Notes under the pieces: model-generated
Told to the model about the DNA's origin: nothing
Database searches by the model: none
What the model saw: only the letters and a program-made list of their open reading frames with translations
Part shown: positions 1 to 5,744 of the stretch, in pieces
Position numbering within the stretch: position 1 is the first letter of the stretch
Layout of the letters: every line of letters starts with the position of its first letter
Assembly (NCBI GenBank): GCA_030526935.1
Contig: JAUNBY010000182.1
Location: 1 to 6,563 of the forward strand
Reading direction: 5' to 3'
DNA length: 6,563 nt
Source of the DNA: Clostridia bacterium
GTDB lineage: Bacteria > Bacillota > Clostridia > Christensenellales > Aristaeellaceae
Position numbers and translations under genes: made by a program

Positions 1-84
1 GGCGTGTGCGAATACCATGAGTCTTCAAAAATCGCCGTCATACCCGGAGCTTATGACATCGTATCGTGGCTGCTTGGCAGGTGA
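1..84 (+). CDS. 3' end of an unidentified gene (partial)
   Basis: Frame 1 is open from the first base to a TGA at 82-84 and gives 27 residues ending IAVIPGAYDIVSWLLGR. The mix of hydrophobic, glycine and proline residues looks like the C-terminal helix of a real globular protein. Frame 2 is also open here, but its translation looks less protein-like. I do not recognise the family from so short a tail. The gene's start and domains lie outside the window. It is on the same strand as everything downstream and ends 96 bases before the first esterase start, so it could be part of the same transcript. Confidence 0.5.
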   Translation, partial: GVCEYHESSKIAVIPGAYDIVSWLLGR

Positions 85-102
85 TAATCAAGTATAACAG
101 GC

Positions 103-155
103 AAGGAGGTTTTAAAGGGTTGCGTTTGTCCCGTTCGCGGGGAAATGAAAGATAA
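103..155 (+). promoter_or_regulatory. 5' leader with strong SD, possible 11-codon uORF and hairpin
   Basis: A near-perfect Shine-Dalgarno sequence, AAGGAGGT, lies at 103-110 but no ATG or GTG follows at a usable distance. The only start in range is a TTG at 120, nine bases downstream. It opens a tiny frame, MRLSRSRGNER, stopping at TAA 153-155. Inside it, CCCG (130-133) and CGGG (138-141) form a stem closed by a TTCG loop. TTT (125-127) and AAA (143-145) can extend the stem around a bulge. The hairpin would hold the ATG at 145 in its 3' arm. Whether this is a regulatory leader or a decayed start region cannot be decided here. Confidence 0.3.
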
Positions 156-165
156 TAATTATATG

Positions 166-171
166 AGGAGG
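166..171 (+). promoter_or_regulatory. Ribosome binding site that fixes the GTG start at 181
   Basis: AGGAGG at 166-171 sits nine bases upstream of the GTG at 181. It lies inside the reading frame if translation is taken to begin at ATG 145, which is preceded only by a weak GGGGA. Starting at 181 gives MKRILSILV, which matches the N-termini of the two downstream paralogues (MKTKWMLYL and MKKLLMALL). The extra 12 residues from ATG 145 would make an untypical extension ahead of the signal peptide. Confidence 0.75.
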
Positions 172-180
172 ATCGGGACT

Positions 181-2367
181 GTGAAAAGGATTCTATCGAT
201 TCTGGTAACGCTCGCGCTTATGCTCGGCGTATGCGGCACGTTTGCCGAGGAACAGGGAACACCAATTTCCGGATTGACAGCGCTCAAGGCGGAAGATCCG
301 GCTCAGATGGCTAAGCTTATACCCGAATTTGACCCCGCGGCGGATGTATACGCGATGTATGTCCAATCCGATGTATACGGAGTAAGATTTACCCCTGAAT
401 TCATCGGAGACGATGAGGCGACTGTGTTTATGTCGGGCGACGGAGTGGATTCCAAGGTTGTCAGCGTAGCTTCCGGAGAAAGCTTTATACTTGATTTGAC
501 TCAGCAGCAGTCCATGTATGAAAGGGAAGTTGTCTCAACAGCCGTTATCGCGGTAAGCGATAAATCATATACGATAAACGTACATCGTGGCGACGGCAGC
601 GCTTTATACGATGCGTTTGAGCTTTTGACATACTCAATGCCCGATGGACACGATATGAATTACTGGCTGCATATACCTGAGGATTATGACGCGAATAAGG
701 AATATCCAGTAGTGCTGTATCTCCACGGCGGCGGACAGACGCGCCAGGAACCCGGCATGATACTCAAAAGGACGCAGCAGGCGACGGCGTTTCTCGCCTA
801 TGGATATGAAGACGCAATAATTATTGCCCCTCACGGCAACTATACCACAATGGACAGCGAAGTGATGGGATGGGACTATAATTCCCAGATGTATGGTACG
901 GATGAACGCGAGGCTCAACTGACTGTATTTGGCGAAGGGGCTTATCAGATTTTGCAAAATGTAAAGGCTGAGTACAGTGTTGACAATAACCGCGTCTATG
1001 TTACCGGCGGGTCAATGGGAGGCGGCGGAACTTTGGCCATGATCGCGAGCTATCCCGAACAGTTCGCCGCGGCACTCGCCTGCTGCTCCGGAACAAACAC
1101 CGATAAACTGGTTTCAGCGCTTGAGTCAAGTCCTGTAGCGCTTTGGCTTGTATTCGGGCAGGGAGATCCTATCGTTGACTATGGGAAGTTCAGCGAAACG
1201 CCCGCCGCACTCGACGCCGCTGGCATTCCCTATAATATCACAGTCTATGACCAGAACACATTCCTGTATCCGACCGCGCATTTCAGTTGGATGCCGGCTT
1301 ATGCGGATACGGAAATACTCGCCTGGATGTTTAGCCAGCATAAAAGCGCGTCGGAAAACGAAATAATAGACATCAAGTTCGAAGAGGGCACGCAAAATGA
1401 AGGCATAGACTTCGACCCCGCCGTCAAGGAATATGAGGTTACGCTGCAAAGCGATATATATGGAGTGCGCGTAACGCCTTATGGCAATGGTACATTTACC
1501 GTGAACGACGTCGAGGTCAAAGGCGGTGAGAGCTATACATTGGCGCTGTCGGAAGATCACGGCGACTACAGAAAAGAACTGGTATATGATATCGTTGTCA
1601 AGGATGCAGACAATACATATACCATAAAGGCGGTTCGTGAAGACGGGTCTTACCACTACGACGCGTTCGAACTTAATACGTTCACGCTTCCCGACGGCAA
1701 GGATATGAACTACTGGTTGAGCGTGCCTTCGGATTACGACGCGACAAAGGAATATCCCGTTGTTCTCGCTCTTCATGGCAGCGGCCAGCGTACGCAACCG
1801 CCTGAAATGATACTTCAACGCAGTATTCAGGCTAACGCGTTTGTCAAAAATGGCTATGAAGCCATAATAATCGCTCCGCAGTGCAATTACACGGATCTTC
1901 CGCAAGAGGTGCTGTCGTGGTGCGACGAGGAATCCAAGCCTACCATTTTCGCCCAGGGCGCCTATGACATACTTCAAATGATCAAACAGCAGTATAGCAT
2001 AGACGCGGATCGCGTTTACATAACCGGTCTGTCAAACGGAGGGCGCGGAACTCAGGGTCTTATCGCGGCGTATCCCGACGAATTTGCGGCGGCGCTTATT
2101 ATCGCGGCGTATCAGGAAATGACGCTGTCTCAGTGGGATGCCGTCGTAAGATCGAATATTCCCCTATGGTTTGTGACGCACGTTGACGATGTCATGCCGG
2201 CTGCGGGAGTTGCCGCCAACACGCTGAAGCTCAAAAAGCTTGGATACGATTACAATTTGACGGTTTATCCCTCAACGGTATATCTCGCGCCAACGGCTCA
2301 TTTCTCGTGGGTGCCAGCTTATGACGATAGCGATATACTTGACTGGATGTTTGCCCAATCGAAATAA
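181..2367 (+). CDS. Secreted tandem esterase, (beta-sandwich + alpha/beta hydrolase) x2
   Basis: This 728-residue exported protein probably hydrolyses esters outside the cell. Residues 1-22 are a type I signal peptide ending TFA before EE. Two repeated modules follow: a beta-sandwich (about 29-140, then 392-490) resembling cadherin-like/Ig-like domains, and an alpha/beta-hydrolase esterase (144-388, then 494-728). Module 1 shows oxyanion-hole motif LHGGGQ, nucleophile S278 in GGSMGG, acid D329 and H367 in AHFSW. Module 2 shows LHGSGQ, S618 in GLSNGG, D670 and H707. Both triads look intact. The esterase matches the COG4099 pattern (YWLxxPxDYD, IIAPQxNYT, RVYVTGxSxGG), whose members are usually single-domain; Ig-like plus esterase is known from Thermotoga EstA. 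I prefer the GTG start at 181 over ATG 145 because of its SD and the paralogue N-termini. No anchor, dockerin or sortase signal is seen, so the protein is probably released. Its codons look more AT-ended than those of the second and third esterases. Substrate unknown. Confidence 0.88.
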   Translation: MKRILSILVTLALMLGVCGTFAEEQGTPISGLTALKAEDPAQMAKLIPEFDPAADVYAMYVQSDVYGVRFTPEFIGDDEATVFMSGDGVDSKVVSVASGESFILDLTQQQSMYEREVVSTAVIAVSDKSYTINVHRGDGSALYDAFELLTYSMPDGHDMNYWLHIPEDYDANKEYPVVLYLHGGGQTRQEPGMILKRTQQATAFLAYGYEDAIIIAPHGNYTTMDSEVMGWDYNSQMYGTDEREAQLTVFGEGAYQILQNVKAEYSVDNNRVYVTGGSMGGGGTLAMIASYPEQFAAALACCSGTNTDKLVSALESSPVALWLVFGQGDPIVDYGKFSETPAALDAAGIPYNITVYDQNTFLYPTAHFSWMPAYADTEILAWMFSQHKSASENEIIDIKFEEGTQNEGIDFDPAVKEYEVTLQSDIYGVRVTPYGNGTFTVNDVEVKGGESYTLALSEDHGDYRKELVYDIVVKDADNTYTIKAVREDGSYHYDAFELNTFTLPDGKDMNYWLSVPSDYDATKEYPVVLALHGSGQRTQPPEMILQRSIQANAFVKNGYEAIIIAPQCNYTDLPQEVLSWCDEESKPTIFAQGAYDILQMIKQQYSIDADRVYITGLSNGGRGTQGLIAAYPDEFAAALIIAAYQEMTLSQWDAVVRSNIPLWFVTHVDDVMPAAGVAANTLKLKKLGYDYNLTVYPSTVYLAPTAHFSWVPAYDDSDILDWMFAQSK

Positions 2368-2376
2368 CCATAATAG

Positions 2377-2401
2377 CGGGGCGGGACGCCATCTCGCCCC
2401 G
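2377..2401 (+). terminator. GC-rich intergenic hairpin without a U-tract
   Basis: CGGGGCG (2377-2383) pairs perfectly with CGCCCCG (2395-2401). A G-T, a G-C and an A-T pair extend the stem to 10 bp around a five-base loop. It begins 10 bases after the stop of the first esterase. What follows is GAATGAATCATTT, with no T run, so it is not a classical intrinsic terminator. It may be a weak or factor-assisted terminator, or a 3'-end stabiliser that lowers expression of the dehydrogenase relative to the esterase. Confidence 0.5.
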
Positions 2402-2435
2402 GAATGAATCATTTACGAAGAAAGCCGGAGTTAAT

Positions 2436-3392
2436 ATGAAAATAGTTGTTTTGGATGGATATACGGAGAACCCGGGAGATTTAAGCTGGGGCGGATTGGA
2501 AGCTCTTGGCGAGTTGACGGTTTACGACAGGACGCCGGCGGATAAAATCGTCGAGCGCATAGGCGATGCGCAGGCCATATACACAAACAAAACCCCTATC
2601 ACCGCTCAGACCATCGCGGCTTGCCCGAACCTCAAGTTTATAGGAGTGCTGGCGACGGGTTATAATGTCGTCGATTGCGCCGCCGCTAAGGATAAGGGCA
2701 TCGTAGTTTCGAATATCCCCACCTATGGCACGGCGGCGGTAGGCCAGTTCGCCATTGCCATGCTGCTTGAGATATGCCACCATGTGGCGCACCACGCTCA
2801 GGCGGTCAAAGAGGGGCGCTGGGAAAAATGCGAGGATTTCTGCTTCTGGGATTATCCCCTCATCGAGCTCGACGGCAAGACCATGGGCATCATAGGGCTT
2901 GGACGCATAGGACAGGCTACCGCGAAAATCGCCAGGGGACTGGGAATGAAGGTCATAGCCTTTGACAGCTTTGAAAGCGACGCTGGACGAGCGCTCGCCG
3001 AATACGTGTCGTTGCCCGAATTGCTTGGCAGGTCGGATGTCATAGCGCTTCATTGTCCGCTGTTCAAAGAAACGCAGGGCATTATCAACAGGCAAACCAT
3101 AGAGCAGATGAAACGCGGAGTAATCATCCTCAATAACAGCCGGGGACAGCTCATAGTCGAGCAGGATCTGGCCGACGCGCTGGCGAGCGGCAAGGTCTAC
3201 GCCGCGGGACTCGACGTCGTTTCCACAGAACCCATCAGAGGGGACAATCCGCTTCTGAACGCCCCAAATTGCTTTATTACGCCACATATCAGCTGGGCGC
3301 CAAAGGAATCCCGCGAGAGGCTTATGAATATCGCGGTTGAGAACCTGCGGGCGTTCATTGACAACAAACCTGTAAATGTCGTCAATCCGTAA
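2436..3392 (+). CDS. NAD-dependent D-2-hydroxyacid dehydrogenase (glycerate dehydrogenase type)
   Basis: This cytoplasmic 318-residue enzyme interconverts a D-2-hydroxyacid and the 2-oxoacid using NAD(H). Its length is normal for the family and there is no signal peptide. The substrate-binding part carries ATGYNVVD (73-80). The nucleotide-binding fold has GLGRIG (154-159), and D177 at the end of the next strand favours NAD over NADP. The catalytic residues are R236 in NNSRGQL, E265 in STEP and H284 in TPHISWAP. The TPHISWAPKESRERL block resembles glycerate dehydrogenase/hydroxypyruvate reductase, but D-lactate or another hydroxyacid is possible, so no symbol is given. GGAG at 2427-2430 lies five bases before the ATG. 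The gene lies between two exported esterase genes, 68 bases after one and 50 before the next, which suggests it handles a product of their action or its metabolism. That link is inference. Confidence 0.93.
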   Translation: MKIVVLDGYTENPGDLSWGGLEALGELTVYDRTPADKIVERIGDAQAIYTNKTPITAQTIAACPNLKFIGVLATGYNVVDCAAAKDKGIVVSNIPTYGTAAVGQFAIAMLLEICHHVAHHAQAVKEGRWEKCEDFCFWDYPLIELDGKTMGIIGLGRIGQATAKIARGLGMKVIAFDSFESDAGRALAEYVSLPELLGRSDVIALHCPLFKETQGIINRQTIEQMKRGVIILNNSRGQLIVEQDLADALASGKVYAAGLDVVSTEPIRGDNPLLNAPNCFITPHISWAPKESRERLMNIAVENLRAFIDNKPVNVVNP

Positions 3393-3442
3393 GTCGCGAC
3401 GGACGGGCGGTATTTTAGGGATAAAAAACTAGGAGGAAGACC

Positions 3443-5611
3443 ATGAAGACTAAATGGATGTTGTACCTGGTTCTGGCGCTCGGTTTACTGTTGTCGAGCG
3501 CGGGCGCTCTTGCGGATGGAGGATTGACCGGACTTACAGCCGAAGATCCCGCGCAGAGGGCGGTATTGGCTCCGGAATTCTCCCCCGAAGTAACCGACTA
3601 TTACATGTACGTGCAAAGCGATGTGTACGGCATTCGCTTTACACCCACCTTCGAGGGCGACGCTCCCGCTACCGTGACGATGGTTGGCACGGGAGTGGAA
3701 GAGACGACGGAGGAAGTCGCGTCGGGTTCGAGCTTTATACTCAACCTTTCGCAGGCTTACGAGGACATGCGCACCGACGTAGAGTCCACCGCGACTATAG
3801 AGGCTAACGGCGTGACCTATACCGTTAAGGTTCAAAGAGAAGACGCCAATTACCTCTACGACGCCTTCACGCTCAACACTAAGGCTACCGAGGACGGCAA
3901 CGAAATGTATTACTGGCTGCACGTGCCCGAGGATTACGATCCCTCGCGCGAGTATCCGGTGGTATTGTATCTGCACGGATCGGGCCAGCGCTTCCAAAAT
4001 GTCGAAATGGTTCTTATGCGCAATCAGGCCGCGACCAGCTTTGTCAAGTACGGCTATGACGCGATCGTCATAGCGCCGCAATGTAACTACACCGATTTGT
4101 CCGCGGAAATTTTCTGGTATGATACCGACCTTAACGCGACGGTATTCGGAAACGGAGCCTACTCTATACTTCAGGACGTAATCGCGCAGTATAATACAGA
4201 CGCGGATAGAATCTACGTGACCGGATTGTCGATGGGCGGAATCGCCTCGTATGGTATGCTTGCGCAGTATCCCGAAACGTTCGCCGCGGCGCTGATTCAC
4301 TGCGGACTTATGACGGATGTCGGCCTTGATAAGTTTATAACTTCCATGGCGGAGTATAAAACCCCTATGTGGATTACTCATGGAACCGGAGACGAAAGCG
4401 TTGATTTCGAAAACTACGGCATCATAACGGGCGCTCTTGACGAGGCGGGAATAGATTATACAGGAACCGTCTATGACGACGACGTATTCCTCTATCCCAT
4501 GCGCCATTTCTGCTGGGAACCCGCTTACGCGGATCAGGATGTGCTCAACTGGCTGTTCTCTCAGTCCAAGAGCAACAGCTTTGGAACCCTCGTTGACCTG
4601 AAGGTCGAAGACCCCTCTTTTAAGGCGACTCCCGCTTTCAGCACGGATGTGTACGACTACTCCATCGACGTGCAGCACGACGTATACGGCGTGCGCTTTA
4701 CCCCCTACGGAGAAGGCCCCTTCAAGATCAACGGCGAAGCCGTTGGCTCGGGCGAGAGCTATGTTTTCGAGTTCTCCGCGAGCGACAGAATGCCCAAAGA
4801 AACCTATTACACGGGACTTACGGGCGTCGTCGAAATAGAGACCTCGCAGGGAGTGTACACCTATACCATCAATAAGGAAGCCATAGGCGACATAGTAGAC
4901 GCCTTCGAGCAGCGCACATATACCCTTCCCGACGGCGGAGAGATGTACTACCTGCTATACGTGCCCGAGGATTACGACGCGAGCAACGCCTACCCCGTAG
5001 TGCTTTGTCTGCACGGCTCCGGCAAGCGCTGGCAGGTCGCCGAGAACATACTCATGAGTAATCAGTGCGCCTCGGCGTTTGTGAAGTATGGCGAGAAGTC
5101 CATAATCGTAGTTCCGCAGTGCAACTATACCGACATTTCTCCGGATATGACCGAAGGATGGGCGGACAGAGACCTGCAGATGTCCAAATTCGGCGTCGCG
5201 GCCTTTGACATACTGCAAAACATCAAGGCCGAATTCAACATCGACGCTTCCCGCGAGTATGTAACCGGTTTGTCTATGGGAGGCAATGGCTCATTGTCGA
5301 TGATAGCCAACTATCCTGACGAATTCGCGGCCGCTATTATCAATTGCAGCTATGGCAACGACTTTGGCAAACTCGCCAATCTCGTAGGCTCCGACACCGC
5401 GATATGGCTCGCTCAGGCCGAAAACGATCCTGCCGTCAGGGCCGAGAATTATTACCGCATCACCAAAACGCTCGACGAACTGGGAGTACCCTACACCGGA
5501 ACGCTTATTCAAAAGCACAACTTCCTTCACACCAGCGATCATTTCTGCTGGGTACCCATGTACGCCAACTATGAGGGCTGCCTGGACTGGATGTTCGAGC
5601 AGACCAAGTAA
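3443..5611 (+). CDS. Secreted tandem esterase, second paralogue, (beta-sandwich + alpha/beta hydrolase) x2
   Basis: This is a 722-residue exported esterase of the same build as the protein at 181-2367. The signal peptide spans 1-24 and cleaves after ALA. Beta-sandwich 1 is about 27-136, esterase 1 is 140-376, beta-sandwich 2 is 381-482 and esterase 2 is 486-722. Domain 1 has LHGSGQ, S263 in GLSMGG, D317 in HGTGDESVD and H355 in RHFCW. Domain 2 has LHGSGK, S611 in GLSMGG, D662 in AENDPAV and H700 in DHFCW. Both domains carry cysteines in APQCNYTD, in I(H/N)C after the nucleophile helix, and in HFCW. After export these could form disulfides. A strong AGGAGG at 3431-3436 lies six bases before the ATG. 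The family is COG4099-like and the substrate is unknown; a carbohydrate or hydroxyacid ester is plausible. Peptidase activity, as the COG name implies, is not supported by anything specific. Confidence 0.92.
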   Translation: MKTKWMLYLVLALGLLLSSAGALADGGLTGLTAEDPAQRAVLAPEFSPEVTDYYMYVQSDVYGIRFTPTFEGDAPATVTMVGTGVEETTEEVASGSSFILNLSQAYEDMRTDVESTATIEANGVTYTVKVQREDANYLYDAFTLNTKATEDGNEMYYWLHVPEDYDPSREYPVVLYLHGSGQRFQNVEMVLMRNQAATSFVKYGYDAIVIAPQCNYTDLSAEIFWYDTDLNATVFGNGAYSILQDVIAQYNTDADRIYVTGLSMGGIASYGMLAQYPETFAAALIHCGLMTDVGLDKFITSMAEYKTPMWITHGTGDESVDFENYGIITGALDEAGIDYTGTVYDDDVFLYPMRHFCWEPAYADQDVLNWLFSQSKSNSFGTLVDLKVEDPSFKATPAFSTDVYDYSIDVQHDVYGVRFTPYGEGPFKINGEAVGSGESYVFEFSASDRMPKETYYTGLTGVVEIETSQGVYTYTINKEAIGDIVDAFEQRTYTLPDGGEMYYLLYVPEDYDASNAYPVVLCLHGSGKRWQVAENILMSNQCASAFVKYGEKSIIVVPQCNYTDISPDMTEGWADRDLQMSKFGVAAFDILQNIKAEFNIDASREYVTGLSMGGNGSLSMIANYPDEFAAAIINCSYGNDFGKLANLVGSDTAIWLAQAENDPAVRAENYYRITKTLDELGVPYTGTLIQKHNFLHTSDHFCWVPMYANYEGCLDWMFEQTK

Positions 5612-5617
5612 GCGCAG

Positions 5618-5645
5618 CGGGGCCTCGTTTTGCGGCGAGGCCCCG
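5618..5645 (+). terminator. Strong GC-rich hairpin after the second esterase, no U-tract
   Basis: CGGGGCCTCG (5618-5627) and CGAGGCCCCG (5636-5645) form a perfect 10-bp stem around the eight-base loop TTTTGCGG. It starts seven bases after the TAA. The next bases are TGCGTAAGCG, so the U-tract of an intrinsic terminator is absent. The position and the CGGGGC stem base mirror the hairpin after the first esterase. It could terminate part of the transcripts or protect the 3' end of the esterase message. Confidence 0.6.
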
Positions 5646-5666
5646 TGCGTAAGCGACGCGGCTCGC

Positions 5667-5682
5667 TTTGCGGCGCCGCAAA
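5667..5682. repeat. 16-base perfect palindrome able to pair with the preceding hairpin loop
   Basis: TTTGCGGCGCCGCAAA reads the same on both strands. Its right part, CGCCGCAAAA (5674-5683), is also the exact complement of TTTTGCGGCG (5628-5637), which spans the loop and two stem bases of the upstream hairpin. It is therefore either a protein-binding palindrome or one side of an alternative RNA structure. It lies about 60 bases before the third esterase start. Confidence 0.5.
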
Positions 5683-5730
5683 ACAGGGTGAACATTTCGG
5701 ATTTCAATCCCGATCAATCGATGATGGAGA

Positions 5731-5736
5731 GAGGTG
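5731..5736 (+). promoter_or_regulatory. Ribosome binding site that decides the third esterase start
   Basis: GAGGTG at 5731-5736 lies eight bases before the ATG at 5745. Two in-frame ATG codons at 5721 and 5724 have no Shine-Dalgarno sequence upstream and would add MMERGAQL before the signal peptide. The start at 5745 gives MKKLLMALL, as expected for an exported protein. Confidence 0.7.
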
Positions 5737-5744
5737 CTCAGTTA

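Noticed and set aside
74..98. Possible promoter with TTGGCA at 74-79 and TATAAC at 93-98
   Set aside because: The spacer is only 13 bases, against about 17 expected, and the -35 lies inside the preceding coding end. Support is too weak.
226..243. Possible lipoprotein lipobox (LGVC) in the first esterase, and LSVC in the third
   Set aside because: The -1 residue is Val and not Gly/Ala/Ser, good type I cleavage sites (TFA, AFA) follow three or four residues later, and the second paralogue has no Cys there.
1126..1977. Minus-strand open frame of 283 codons opposite the first esterase
   Set aside because: Same reason: an antisense shadow of the esterase modules, with no family motif and no convincing ribosome binding site.
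2481..3287. Minus-strand open frame of 268 codons opposite the dehydrogenase
   Set aside because: The sense strand encodes a complete dehydrogenase with all catalytic residues, so the opposite frame is a shadow.
3393..3442. GTCGCGAC palindrome and AT-rich stretch between the dehydrogenase and second esterase
   Set aside because: An eight-base palindrome is expected by chance, and no -35/-10 pair or stable hairpin is visible. Only the AGGAGG ribosome site is convincing.
3485..4678. Long minus-strand open frame of 397 codons opposite the second esterase
   Set aside because: It lies wholly antisense to a gene with a clear signal peptide and catalytic motifs. Its translation shows no recognisable domain and is rich in H, R and V. 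Codon bias of the sense gene explains it.
181..5611. Repeated modules as a sign of misassembly
   Set aside because: The copies differ widely in DNA and by insertions, and each gene has its own signal peptide and ribosome site, so they are true paralogues.
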